A stretch of 64,000 nucleotides of DNA from Anisus vortex (taxonomy: Eukaryota; Mollusca; Gastropoda; Planorbidae), in NCBI GenBank assembly GCA_949126835.1, contig OX421509.1, forward strand, positions 14,725,279 through 14,789,278. The letters run 5' to 3'. The notes below the pieces were generated by a model. The model searched no databases. It saw only the letters and a list, made by a program, of their open reading frames with translations, and was not told the DNA's origin. Positions 47,241-58,642 of this stretch are shown here, piece after piece. The position numbers were made by a program, and so were the translations under genes. Within the stretch, counting starts at the first letter, position 1. Each line of letters begins with the position of its first letter.

Positions 47241-48955
47241 TTTGTTTATATTTAAGACTCCACCAGATGTCTTTTAAGTTTCCACTCTTTGTCTGTGACA
47301 TATTTATGAACATAAAATATTTACGATTCGACCAGTGGCCACTTTCTGTCCATTTAAACATTTGTGTAAATTTAAATAAAAACAACCAGGGGAACAATAG
47401 AGCCAAAAAAATAAATACTACAACATTATCTACAGTAAAACTCCTAGAATTTAGTCAAATTAAAAGACTACTTAGCGGTTGTCAATCGGTACGTAAGTTA
47501 TTCAATGTTTGCATAATTAGCGCAACTTAATATCGTCGTCATGATTGTTTCAATTTTCACTACAGTTTAAATGCGTGTGCATATCAAAAGCATGCTTCTA
47601 TTTATTTTACATCAACACTTTAGCAGCAGTTTTGTTATAAACAAAACATTATATGGGGGAAAGTTTCTAGTAAATATATTTACTGTATATGAATCTTTAT
47701 CGAACGGAGAGACTGAAGAATATTTGAAATATATATTTTTATAGAACATTTAATGATCATCTCTATATTTAGTGTGAAAACTCCTAGCTATGCAATTAGC
47801 TGTGAATTACTCATGAAATGTGAATACAAATCGTGATAACTTAATTACGAAATTTGAAACCACGGCAAGAATAAAACCTATGGCCAAACTAGAAAGATAT
47901 CGAGGCAGACATAATGGCAGACGATAAGCTTCCAATTCTTATACTCAGACAAGCAGTCTCCTATACACAACTTCAAAATAATTATATAAAAAAATGGATT
48001 CAATAAAGTTCTGCAAAGCTTATACACTATAAACAAAATTCCAAAAAGAAATTGTGCCAACATCGTGCCAATGTAATAATGAAAGAAAAGAAAACATCTC
48101 TATTTCAATTAAACAATAAAACAAACAAACAAAAACATTCCCAGCAGCCTTTGTGAATGATAATATCTTTTAATTAAGTGGCAACTGCTGTCCCAACTGA
48201 TAATAATGTCGATATTGTCAACTAAATCACCATCCAGCTAAAGGAGCAACAGGTTGCGAAAAAACAACAGCAAAAAAAAAACAATTCATAAAAGGGCCAC
48301 AATTCTATTGACAAATTGATAATAAAACAAACAACCCCAGACCAATATGGCTGACACTTTGTGAAGGAAAGAACGAAACGTGGCTAAACATAACAGGATA
48401 TCCGGTTCATCAACTTTCGATTTGGTAATTTCTTTTTCACCTTGTTATTTTATTTTGTATTTGTTTAAAGGCCACAGCAAAAACAGTCCACTTTTGGTGG
48501 TGACATTCGAGATGACAATTGTGAATGACAAGTGCAATTGCTTGCAACAATCAAACATCCGGGCACTGCTGATCTATTGCCTGATTGCGTTGGTTGCGCA
48601 CAGCGCCAAGATGGGAAGGGGGGGGAGGCATGTATTGCTATCAATTATAATGAAGTAGTTAGTGAGAAAGATGGAAACAGCTATTATTTTCAAAAGTTAT
48701 AGACAAAGAGTTACAACTATATAGTGTTTTCCTTTTATTTCAGATTTGTGGACATCGTACAGAAGCTGTAATAAACAGACTAGGTAACTGGCTGTCTTAA
48801 CTTTCAACGAAATAGCAATTATTTTTTTCAAAATGTATTATAATACTAAATACAATTGGTACAAAGATGTTTGTTTGTTTGTTTGTTTGTTTGTATTTTA
48901 GTCTAAAAAGCATTTGTTAAATTACAACTTTAAAATATTCAATAATAGTTGTATA
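47241..48955. other. Unique AT-rich DNA, no gene seen
   Basis: A (TTTG)n run lies at 48871-48895. Short open frames at 47267 and 48380 have no recognisable domain. Confidence 0.5.
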
Positions 48956-48959
48956 GAAA

Positions 48960-49110
48960 TTATTTTTCATCCGATTGGAATTTAGGCATGGAATGGGTTA
49001 TCTGCACCAATGAGGAAAGCCATAAAATAAAAGTCATTTAGAGCCTTATAAAAACACAAGGCTATACTTGAATTATGGACAAGCGTAGGACGCAAAAAAC
49101 TGTCTATTAA
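48960..49110 (+). pseudogene. LINE 3' tail, diverged copy
   Basis: TAGGCATGGAATGGGTTATC (WNGL codons) followed by GACAAGCGTAGGACGCAA matches the tail family at 17926-18130, but with more changes. Confidence 0.6.
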
Positions 49111-49423
49111 AATTTTTTTTTCTTATTACACAAACTAAGAATATGTACCATAAATTGATTATTTCTTAACATAAACATTCAATCTTTCTTTCACCCATTT
49201 TTGGGTTGAAAAAGACTCAGCGTACCACTATGAGAAGTATTGATACAAGATATGATAGTTTTCTTTGTCCGTTGCTAGTTTAGAGTTGACACTATGTCAA
49301 GTCTGTAGTCAACGCTATACACACCAACATGACAGCTCAATTTACTGTATAAACTGAAGACAAATAATGAAACTATTTAGTCCTGACAGACAAGAGGAAT
49401 CAAAACATTTTCATATCACTTTT

Positions 49424-50012
49424 TCTTGGCTTTTACTTGGCTTTTACTTGGCTTTTACTTGGCTTTTACTTGGCTTTTACTTGGCTTTTACTTGGCTTTT
49501 ACTTGGCTTTTACTTGGCTTTTACTTGGCTTTTACTTGGCTTTTACTTGGCTTTTACTTGGCTTTTACTTGGCTTTTACTTGGCTTTTACTTGGCTTTTA
49601 CTTGGCTTTTACTTGGCTTTTACTTGGCTTTTACTTGGCTTTTACTTGGCTTTTACTTGGCTTTTACTTGGCTTTTACTTGGCTTTTACTTGGCTTTTAC
49701 TTGGCTTTTACTTGGCGTTTACTTGGCGTTTACTTGGCGTTTACTAGGCGTTTACTAGGCGTTTACTAGGCGTTTACTAGGCGTTCACTTGGCGTTCACT
49801 GGGCGTTCACTTGGCGTTCACTTGGCGTTCACTTGGCGTTTACTTGGCGTTTACTTGGCGTTTACTTGGCGTTTACTTGGCGTTTACTTGGCGTTTACTT
49901 GGCGTTTACTTGGCGTTTACTTGGCGTTTACTTGGCGTTTACTTGGCGTTTACTTGGCTTTCATTTTGGCGTTTATTTTGGCTTTTTTTGGGCTTTTATT
50001 TGGCTTTTACAC
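49424..50012. repeat. 11-bp tandem array, about 50 units in three domains
   Basis: TTTTACTTGGC fills 49424-49715. GTTTACTTGGC, GTTTACTAGGC and GTTCACTTGGC variants fill 49716-49960, and longer decayed units follow. The 11-bp period makes all three + frames read the same LAFTWLLLGFY cycle; none is a gene. Confidence 0.95.
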
Positions 50013-50689
50013 AGCCCTTTCAAATCTTCATTTTTTTTTTAAATATAGCCTTCAGTACAAGCGGTGTAAACTTGTATTTATGAAAACGTAAAATTAATAT
50101 GTTTTTTATGTTATATACATGAATTTTGTTGTTGATTTTATAGAGTGAATTTAATGTTCTGTAGTTCATTTGTAGTGGCTTTGATCAAATTGTTCTTTCC
50201 ATTTGTCTTTTCGAAGTAAAGTTGATCATCTGTGTATGGTTGTTGTTGGATTATTTCACGTTCGTAACAAATTCACATAGACATCAAATTCACATAGACA
50301 TCAATAGTCACTGTAATGACATCTCAGCGGCCATGTTAAAACTAAGGACATTAATTACCTAAGGCCTACAATTTGATACCGTGTCTCGCTTTGAAAACAA
50401 CGATACAGATACACCCTTGATCTAAAAACAAATTCTACTTCAAATAACTCATCTTATTATTTACAAACACAGCTTCTAAAGAGGGATAAGTTCTTTCATT
50501 GACAGAGTCCCACAGTTATAACTTCACAGCGATACAATTACAAGAACATCTCTTGTAATACAAAATACCGGTACACATAGCTTTATTTGTACAATGAGTG
50601 GTTGTTTTTTTACAGTACAGCGCAGCGGCGTAGATTTAGTCAACACTATCAAAAACTTTAAAAAAAAATTGTTTGCGACGACAGTAAAA
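50013..50689. other. Unique AT-rich DNA, no gene seen
   Basis: AATTCACATAGACATC is directly repeated at about 50270-50300. Nothing else noted. Confidence 0.5.
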
Positions 50690-50998
50690 GTATTACGTCG
50701 GACCGGGGTGGGGTGGGGTGGGGTGGGGGGAGGCACGGTGGTAGAGCGGCAGCGCGTTGGACTGGCGTATCGAAGGTCCTGGTGCAGGCTAGGATTTTTT
50801 TTCCTGGGTCTAAAGGGTGTCCCTGAGTCTACCCAGCTTTGATGGGTACTTGACCTTAGTTGTGGGTAAAGTAAAAGGCGGCTGTGCATTGTGCTGGCCA
50901 CGCAATCGCCTAGTATGCCGTGGCCACAGAAACTGGTGAATGCTGCTTCACCGGCCCTATGGATCAATTTGGACCGACGGGATACTTTACTTTACTTA
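50690..50998 (+). mobile_element. tRNA-derived SINE, nearly full-length copy
   Basis: It starts AAGTATTACGTCGGACCG, then GGGGTGGGGTGGGGTGGGG (a G-quadruplex-type run), the head (GGTGGTAGAGCGGCAGCGCG) with a damaged B box, the body, and the 3' end GATCAATTTGGACCGACGGG followed by ATACTTTACTTTACTT. Confidence 0.88.
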
Positions 50999-51133
50999 TC
51001 CCGTCGGACCCAGTAGATTATAGTACCGGTGAAGCACATTTCACAAACAAAATCCTAACCTACACATTGATTTGAACCCAGGACCTTCGGTACGCAATTC
51101 AAACGCGCTGCCGCTGGGCCAATGTGCTTTAAT
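50999..51133 (-). mobile_element. Internally deleted SINE, head to head with the previous copy
   Basis: TATCCCGTCGGACCCAGTAG, then CCGGTGAAGCAC, then a jump to the B-box side (GATTTGAACCCAGGACC) and CGCTGCCGCTGGGCC. It touches the preceding copy at the TACTTTACTT end, forming an inverted pair. Confidence 0.75.
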
Positions 51134-52428
51134 ATATAAGTCCATAATTATAATATAAATTTATATCGGGAAGCTTGTTCTTGTTGTCGCTATAACCTTT
51201 AAACTTGATGCATTATCTGGGACTATCAATTGCTGCCATTTATTGAATGTTGGATATATCACGTGACCCATTCTTGTTTTATCGTTGAAGTTATAATCAA
51301 AGTTCAAAGTTCATTTTTTTCCCTACTGTTTTTTTCCAGGACGTTTTATTTATTTTCCAATTTTTATTTCTTGTTTTGCCTGAGCCGTAAATAAAATCAA
51401 TGCCCTCTAATCACAATTGTTAATAGTTGAGGACATCGAATCAATATTTCCCCGCTGACCAGTGGTCAAAGCAAGGAGATGAACAATCGCTTCCTGTGAC
51501 CCTCATCATGTGTTCTTTCTTTTGTTCTTTGTTTTTCATTTGATTCTTCCCAAGTTAGCCTTGGGCGCATAATTAGAGAAATAGGAATTTTTTTTTATTT
51601 TACGTGTCCTTTAAAGATTTTTTTTTTCTTGGCCTTAATCTTTACACCGTTCCGGAAATTATTCCGCTTTGGTGCAAATGTTAATTTAGTCTGACGCAAT
51701 TAATGGCTAATTAAATTGAACAATGAACAAACACAATGTAATATCTTCTTTTCTTTTTTATAACGTTTTTTTTTTAAATTCATGCATATTTTATGATGTT
51801 GTTTACATTAAATTACTTGTTGTTTTTAAATAGTTTTTTTTTTCAATTAAAAAATATTTTTCTAAAGTTTATTGCAGACGAATTGAAAATTTTTTCTTAC
51901 AGATTATGATTGGAATAGTTGCACTAGAGTTCCTTATAATGAATATAAAGTACTAAGAATGAAACTATAGAACACACAAACAAATTCCTTAAAATTCTCC
52001 CTCCAAATCTGGTAGAGTGATTTTCGGGGCACGAAATAGGGTTGCCCAATTTATTCTTTAAAACAAAGCAATGTATTTTAAAACCGTTAGCGAATTTGTA
52101 GGAGTACACTCAAACTTCGTCTAGGCGTAGGCCGCAACAATCATATAGACATTGTGGCTGTAACATGCAAGATGAGGTAAGTAGAGAGAAAATAAAGTAG
52201 ACATAGGGTGCTCTCCCCTTAGGATGCGCGGGAAACTGCTTTTAAACTAAGTTTTACCTCCCATTTAAAGGCATCAAAAATTTAAGACAGGTTTTCTGGT
52301 CATGCAGTTTTTGCAACGGCGTCTTGAAATTCCATTAGTTGTAAATTGCTTCACAGCAAACACACAAAATGAAAGTTTTATAGAGACATGTCCTACTGAG
52401 TTTAGAATTTTAGGACTTTCTTGTCATG
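51134..52428. other. Unique AT-rich DNA, no gene seen
   Basis: A 45-bp block at 51228-51272 (AATTGCTGCCATTTATTGAA to ATATCACGTGACC) recurs at 53279-53322. A diverged LINE-tail word (GTCTAGGCGTAGGCCGCAAC) is at 52119. No gene. Confidence 0.5.
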
Positions 52429-52590
52429 TCTAGGACGTCTCGGTCATTGTGTAGGACAACTTTGTCAATGTGTAGGACACCTCCGTCAATGTCTAGGACA
52501 CCTCCGTCAATGTCTAGGACACCTCTGTCAATGTCTAGGACACCTCTGTCAATGTCTAGGACACCTCTGTCAATGTCTAGGACATTCACT
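52429..52590. repeat. 21-bp tandem array, about 7 copies
   Basis: The unit is GTCAATGTCTAGGACACCTC plus T. Frames read MSRTPLS or VLDIDRG repeats because 21 is a multiple of 3. Confidence 0.95.
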
Positions 52591-53685
52591 ATCACCGTAG
52601 AACGTGTCAAGCAAAACATAAGTCCTGGAAATGAGTTCTTTTCAGGATCATTCAGAATTATTTTTAAAAAAAAGCAACACAAAAACAAACCAAAGACTTT
52701 TCTCCTGGTAGTTTATGACCAACGAGTACAAACTAAGAAGCAACAGATGTATTTAAAGGTGTAATGATATACGGAGTACATCGAATGCAAATTCACTGCT
52801 TTAGCGTGAGCGTTATAGGATTTCACTACAACGCAACAAGCTATTTCAAAGAACGACAACTCGTCTTAAAGTTTTCTGTTGGTTTCAGAAAAGCAGGGCG
52901 GGTAACGCTATAATACTACGAGCTCATGTTCAGAGTAATTTCCCCTTGTTCGACACACGTGCAGACGTCACCAATGACCCAAACTAATCCATTGTATAAG
53001 AACAGATATACGAAACCTGGACCACTCTTGATTACAAACTGAAATAGACAAGCACAGTTCACACTTAGAGATAGCGTCAATCCGGGTTTCAGTTTCTTGT
53101 TGTATGTGTGTGTGTGTTTTCGTGTTTGTTTCTTATTGCTGTATTTATGTCCCGATTGGGGTCATCTCAAGAGACAGGAAACGGTCTGAATGTTGAGGCT
53201 TGACACTTCTATAATTCCTTGTCATACAATATTCGTCGTGGGGGCAAGAGACGAGCGACGCATTGTCTGTGATTTTTTAATTGCTGCCATTTTGAATGCT
53301 GGATATATCACGTGACCGGTGATGTTTACTTTATTTTTTATTTTTTTTTACTGACGTTCGAAATGAGATTCACAAATTCGCACAAGGTGCATTACGAAAA
53401 GAAAAATTTCTTTCTGAACGTTTAAGATCCCGTCTTTCACAGAAACGTTAGAACATTTTTACAATAGCTCTGAAATAACCAGGAATGAAAAGTGCGACCA
53501 TTATTATAATCATTAGAAGTTTAAAATTATAATAGATTCGCTCTTTGAAATGCTTGTGCAGGCCTGTGCTCTAAGTAACTTTGTCGTTAACGGCTAAAGG
53601 TCGCCAAAAAAAACAAAAAATGTTGGGCGACTGTTCTGTTATGTTGTTACAAGTTTTGTTAGAGAATAATTACTTTATGTTATTC
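52591..53685. other. Unique DNA, no gene seen
   Basis: It holds the second copy of the 45-bp AATTGCTGCCATTTTGAATG/ATATCACGTGACC block (53279-53322). No coding exon recognised. Confidence 0.5.
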
Positions 53686-53689
53686 TATA

Positions 53690-53892
53690 GATGTGGGGGG
53701 GGGGGGGGGAGGCGCCACGGTGGCGGAGCCGGCACCGAGTTCGACTACCGTTCCGAAGATTCTGGGTTCAAATCCTGGTGGAGGCTAGGATTTGTTCCCT
53801 AGACTGTAGGTTGTCTCTGAGTCTACCCAGCTCGGATGGGTTCCTGACATAAGTTGGGGTAAAGTAAAGGCGGCTGGGCATCCCCTAGTATG
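53690..53892 (+). mobile_element. tRNA-derived SINE, 3'-truncated copy
   Basis: After a G16 run come GGTGGCGGAGCCGGCACCG (A-box side), GGGTTCAAATCC (B box), GAGTCTACCCAGCTCGGATG and GGTAAAGTAAAGGCGG, stopping at CCCCTAGTATG. Confidence 0.85.
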
Positions 53893-53939
53893 TTTTTAGA
53901 CCCCTACTGTTTTACTTGTAAGCTTATTTTGAGTAGGTT

Positions 53940-54083
53940 TATGCTACATTTATGCTGCATTTATGCTACATTTATGCTACATTTTGCTACATTTATGCTA
54001 CATTTATGCTACATTTGTGCTACATTTATGCTACATTTATGCTACATTTATGCTACATTTATGCTACATTTATGCTACATTTA
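53940..54083. repeat. 11-bp tandem array, 13 copies
   Basis: The unit is ATGCTACATTT, with CTGCATTT, a TGCTACATT deletion and GTGCTACATTT variants. Confidence 0.95.
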
Positions 54084-54099
54084 ATTGTTTTGTCTTATG

Positions 54100-54300
54100 T
54101 TTTTAATGTCTTCAGATTATTAATTATATTTATATTTACTTTATAATTATAATTAATATATATTTTTAAGCCTAGAGATTATATCCTTGTTATTGCTTGT
54201 TTGTTGCTCAATGTTAAATGCGCCCTGAGCTTATATTATATTAGTTGGCAGCGCTTTACAAATAGAATTATTATTATTATTGTTACTTATTGTAACTTGA
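54100..54300 (+). mobile_element. L2-like LINE/SINE 3' end
   Basis: GTTAAATGCGCCCTGAGCTT followed by GTTGGCAGCGCTTTACAAAT and an ATTATTATTATT tail. The same sequence, better preserved, is inserted at 59766-59940. The GCGCTnTACAAAT plus (ATT)n tail is typical of L2-type 3' ends. Confidence 0.65.
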
Positions 54301-54606
54301 TAGTAAATAATGAAATATTCCTCTTTGTCTCAGGTAAGAAAACACATCACAAAAATATAGATAAAAATATTTTATACAAAAAAACATCACGTTTTTGAAT
54401 GTCAAGTGGCATCTCACGTTTTATAAGATTAAAATTGCAAGACACTCGCTGGGTGCATTGTAACAAGAAGGGGATCAATAATAATAAAAAAACTTAGACT
54501 AGAGTAAACTATCACGTTCAGATAGTGGTTTTGTTATGAATACAGTTAGAGGCAGGTAAGACAAAAGACTTTGAAAAATCGGGTGTTTTTAAGCTTTCAG
54601 TTCGTT
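54301..54606. other. Unique AT-rich DNA, no gene seen
   Basis: Nothing recognised. Confidence 0.5.
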
Positions 54607-54610
54607 GGTA

Positions 54611-54798
54611 AGTAAAAGTAAAGTACCAGTCGGACCAAACTGATCATAGGGCCGCTGAAAAAACATTCACCAGTTTCAGTGGCGGTTATGCATTGTGCTA
54701 GCCACACAATCCTCTAGTTTGCCGTGGCCAAAGAAACTGGTGAACGCTGCTTCATCGGCCCTATGATCAATTTGGTACGGAGGGTACTTTAGTAACTT
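54611..54798. mobile_element. Fold-back derivative of the SINE 3' end
   Basis: Left arm (about 54621-54683) AAGTACCAGTCGGACCAAAC ... CACCAGTTTCAGTGGC is the inverse complement of the right arm (about 54721-54787) GCCGTGGCCAAAGAAACTGG ... GGTACGGAGGGTACTT. Between them is about 38 bp of ordinary SINE body (TTATGCATTGTGCTAGCC). The tRNA head is absent, so this is an inverted duplication of the SINE 3' part. Confidence 0.75.
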
Positions 54799-55257
54799 TA
54801 CTAACCAGTCTAAATGTAAAACTTTTTTTTCATTTTGAAATAATTCGATATCTACAATGAGATTACTAGACTGTATATTGTCAGTTTATATCTGGATTTT
54901 CCCCATTCTCGTTGAGTTGTATAGACTTGTAATTTGAGAAGAAATCGATTCATTTTTTGCTCAACTTTTGACAACTTTAGTTTTCTGATTCTCAGAAACG
55001 AAATCATCTGGCAATTCCTAACTAGGCCTTGCATAAAACAACTCTGTTATCGCTTACACCAGTTGGCCTAATCGTGGAGCCTTCGAAAGGGGAATTCTGA
55101 TTAGCGGATTACTCAAATAGAGTATTATCAACCAAGATGGCGCGTGGCAAGGTCTGTGGAATTATTCTGGCTCTTTGTTCAGGGAATTCAAAAATCATTC
55201 AATAACTTAATTAGACTGTGGTAGAAAGTGTGGATATTGGAAGTTTGATAGAAGAGA
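54799..55257. other. Unique DNA, no gene seen
   Basis: Nothing recognised on either strand. Confidence 0.5.
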
Positions 55258-55386
55258 CTAGGTACTTGAGCCCAGCCACTCAATCCCTTTTGTGTGTATG
55301 TCGTGGACGCAAACAAAACTGGTGAATGCCGTATGCACTAACAAGTCGCCACGTACTAACATGATAAAAAGTGGGTTACTTTTATT
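55258..55386 (+). mobile_element. Degraded SINE copy
   Basis: GCCCAGCCACTCAATCCC, then ATGTCGTGGACGCAAAC, then AAAACTGGTGAATGCCGTAT follow the SINE 3' half in order. Confidence 0.5.
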
Positions 55387-55491
55387 ATTTAGAAAAAAAG
55401 TGGCAATGATCTAGTGGATTGGACAAAAGAATTGTAATATCATTAGTCAAAATTTTCATTAGTCAAAATTTCAATAGTTATTTTCACTTAC

Positions 55492-56254
55492 TGCGTGCCT
55501 GCTGGCTGGCATCCACTAAATCACTCTTTATGTTCAGGGTGGAGGACAGAGATCTTTGAAAAGCTGGTTGCCCTTTTCGAGTATAACTTGAATACAGCGA
55601 GTAGTAACACACCCGTATAGCCTTATCGTATAAATATCCGCATTTGGAGAAACGAAACTGCGCCAAAAGCGTGTCGAGCACATCGGCGAATTCTTTGGCG
55701 ACGTACATGACCCGCGTCAGGATCTTGAACTCTAACCTGTTGTCGTACTCTAACGGGTAGCCTCCCGTGGTAATGGACGGAACGTTCCACAGCGAAGCGT
55801 AGAAGGTCGAATGCGCCAGCGCATAGGAACACACTGGGCCGAAGAAGACGTTGATACCATGTTTTCTGTACAAAGTGGTCGCCTCGATGGGTCCCTTGAT
55901 CGCGGAGCACTCCGTGTCTCCGTAGAAGTAGTTGACCACGACTCCGGGCAGGTGTCTTGGAACCACCTTATCGAAGGCGTTGTGGATGGACTTTTCCGCG
56001 GACATCATATCCCACTTGCAGTTGAACTCACATGTTCTCCTTCTACTCAGCAGGATGCCGACATTCAGATTCTTCGGGGAGGAAGCTGCCCCGGCAGCGT
56101 GCGGGAAAAGCCCGAAAAGCGACAACAGCGTCAAACCCACAAAGGCCAGTGTCCACCTGAGGACGTCCCGTAGCCGGATCCGTGGACGGATAGTCCGGAA
56201 CAGAAAATCTAGTCTGTGGTACGTCGTCGCTTTCTCCATAGGTGACAGGATCAT
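55492..56254 (-). CDS. First coding exon (variant A) of an NPR-like receptor, probably a receptor guanylate cyclase
   Basis: The exon has 254 codons plus one base. The ATG at 56254 sits in CACCGCCATGA, a strong Kozak context. Residues about 30-56 (VLRWTLAFVGLTLLSLFGLF, then PHAAGA|ASS) form a signal sequence with a plausible cleavage site. From about residue 62 (NLNVGILLSRR) the ANF_receptor lobe I begins; NVFFGPVCSYALAHS matches the 'FLGPxCxYA' hallmark of natriuretic-peptide receptors, and FRFSKCGYLYD fits the following strand. Extracellular; expected to bind a peptide ligand and drive cGMP synthesis through downstream exons. It ends CGCA|GTAAGT, phase 1, which joins the exon at 13308-13419 in frame (R-I-I-V-L-C). 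The distance to that exon would be a 42-kb intron. About 30% similar by eye to variant B (61570-62284). It could instead be a separate gene with its own unseen exons. Confidence 0.88.
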
Positions 56255-56346
56255 GGCGGTGCTCTTCTAAATGCATCCTTCACGAACATCTCCAGACAAA
56301 ACAGCTAGTTTGATGAACGCTGGACATTAGCCGCATTTGGATAGTA

Positions 56347-56354
56347 CTTATATA
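56347..56354 (-). promoter_or_regulatory. Candidate TATA box for receptor first exon A
   Basis: TATATAAG on the minus strand lies about 95 bp before the ATG at 56254, which would give a 5' UTR of roughly 60-70 nt. It supports transcription starting just before this exon, as for a true first exon. No expression evidence. Confidence 0.4.
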
Positions 56355-56537
56355 TCCGCTAGTAAAAGAATAATTCGTATAGCTTTAAAAAACAAACACA
56401 AACACAGAGTGAAAACATTACATTATCTTTTAAAATTAGCTGAAACAAAGCAACGAAAAAATCTCCAAGCGGATAAACTAATAAAGCTAACGAAATGCTT
56501 AAAGTAACTGTAAAAGGTTATGATCAAAATATTATCT
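56355..56537. other. Upstream region of first exon A
   Basis: AT-rich, no recognised repeats. Confidence 0.4.
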
Positions 56538-56790
56538 AGTAGTAAAGTACCCGTCGGACCAAATTGATCATAGGGCCGGTGAAGCAGCGTTCACCAGTTT
56601 CTGTGGCCACGGCATACTAGGGGATCGATGTGTGGCCAGCACAATGCCCAGCCGCCTTTTCTTCACCTTAACTAATGTCAGGTACCCATCAGAGCTGGGT
56701 AGACTCAGGGACACCCTCGAGCCCCGGTGAAAAAAAACCCTAGCCAGCACCAGGATTCGAATCCAGGACGCCAGCCGTGCCCTCAAGTAT
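56538..56790 (-). mobile_element. tRNA-derived SINE, nearly full-length minus copy
   Basis: AGTAAAGTACCCGTCGGACC, TTCACCAGTTTCTGTGGCC, GGTACCCATCAGAGCTGGGT and GGATTCGAATCC (B box) in the right order. It lies about 285 bp upstream of the receptor first exon A. Confidence 0.88.
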
Positions 56791-57392
56791 TATCTAGTAT
56801 TACCATGTAATTCTGAGTTCAATAAAGCTGTCATAGCTACTGTATGTCGCCCAATCTCTATATAAACCATTGTATGCATGCCACACGTGTCAACTATATC
56901 ACTGATTAATTCATAAATAACAAACAATATGTTTTGTACCCTGTAGATTGCCAGAACTATTTGAAGAAATTAACGATCGCATCTTTCTCTAAACCAAATT
57001 CACGTGGTCAATAAACTGGACATTCGCACACACACACACACACAGACACACATACACACAGACACGGACACACGCGCCATCTTGTTTGTTCGCTATTAGT
57101 TTTGCACGTTTCCCAGATGTTGTTTTCCTTTTTAATATAGATCTAATATAAGATTGTAAGCATTCGTTTCACCGTCATTTTGACGGGCATAACCACTAGT
57201 ATAATATAAAATGCTAAATATGTTTCTTTAAAAACGTATTCCCAATAATTTCGCACATACATATAACTTTAATTACAAAAAGATAAAATGGCGACTATAA
57301 AAGGAGGCGCCTGGAGTAATGGGAAGTTAATTATCATTGGTCCTTTGATTTTCTTTCACTAAATGAGTGGAATTGAGATGGGAATCAAATCG
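56791..57392. other. Unique AT-rich DNA with a CA run
   Basis: (CA)n lies at 57027-57075. GAGATGGGAATC at 57375 resembles an element end (see 33256-33418). No exon seen. Confidence 0.5.
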
Positions 57393-58642
57393 AACCCGAA
57401 CCGAAAACTCCGAACTCGAACCCTGCTTATTAACCAACTGAACCCGAACTCTGCAGGCGACATAACCGAACCCGAAATGCGGGTCCTATCAAACCGAACA
57501 AAACCCAATCTTAGGGTCTTAGCGAACGAAGTGCGAATTTATGTTCTCACCGAAGCGAACCTGGACTTGTAAAAGCGGGTTCGATTCCTATATCTAGTGT
57601 GGAACACTTCCTCGGGTTTACCCAGACCTTGGGTATTGCTTTGCCGCATGTAGTTTTCTTTACATTGATACAAAGTCAACTGTAAAAAGGATTTCTTTTT
57701 ACATATGCACCCTTAAAAAAAAACACCATTTGTCTACTTGTAATCTAGTACAGAGGTCGGCAACCTATTTCACGCCTGTAAATTTATTATATATATAAAT
57801 ATATATATAGACAGTGAAAGAGAGAGAGATGTTAAAAGCTAAAATCTATATAAATCAAACATATATGTAGTAAAATGATTGATGAACAGAACGCTTTGTA
57901 CAGCGATAGGTTAATGCATTGATGGACAGATATATAAACACATACATAATTATATACAGTGATGGGTACATACATAGTTGAACACTTGGGTAAGTATATA
58001 TTATATAGATAGGAATCTAGAGATGAATAGATAAATAAAGAAATAGATAGATAAGATGGATACTGAATAGATAGATGGACAGATAAATAGATGAATAGAG
58101 TGATAGTAAGATATTGTTTGATAGATGCATAGATACATTAATAGCTATCAAGTTCAATCGCTGGATACAAAGAATAAATAAATAGAAAAATAATATCTGG
58201 AGAGATAGATACATGGAAAGGATAGATACATATAGATAATACGAAATGGATAGAGATGTAGATAAACATTGATTATAGATGTATGGATGAAGAGGCTACA
58301 TGGATGGATAGATGGATAGATAGATAGTTAATTACATGTATATGTGAGGGAAGGATGAGTGGTTTGTTAAATAGAGTAGCGGATGGCAAGGCGGATTGAT
58401 GAATAGATAAATAAATAGATGGATACATTGGTGGATAGGCAGTTGAATAGATAGTGATATTAATGGGTGAATGAATTGTTAGATTTATAGATAAATAAGA
58501 TAGATAGATAAATAGATAGTTTTAGAGAGGAATGTATTCGTTAAGAGATATATTTATGGCTATATAAGATAGAAAGATAAGTATTTTAAAAGAAGGATGA
58601 ATGAATAGATTTTCTAAATAGAGAGGTAGGCCTAGAATAGAT
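57393..58642 (+). repeat. Duplicated 1.25-kb segment, copy A
   Basis: It starts AACCCGAACCGAAAACTCCG and ends GGCCTAGAATAGAT. It contains a CAGAGGTCGGCAACC hAT-like end (57751) and a long degenerate (TAGA/ATGGA)n region. Copy B (59695-61118) matches almost base for base apart from a 175-bp insertion. Confidence 0.93.

Noticed and set aside
49367..50091. LAFTWLLLGFY frames resembling membrane proteins
   Set aside because: Hydrophobic only because of the 11-bp unit; the same peptide cycle appears in all three frames.
55623..56276. Other frames overlapping receptor exon A on both strands
   Set aside because: GC-rich coding DNA leaves open shadow frames; only the frame with GPVC and correct splice phase has a family match.
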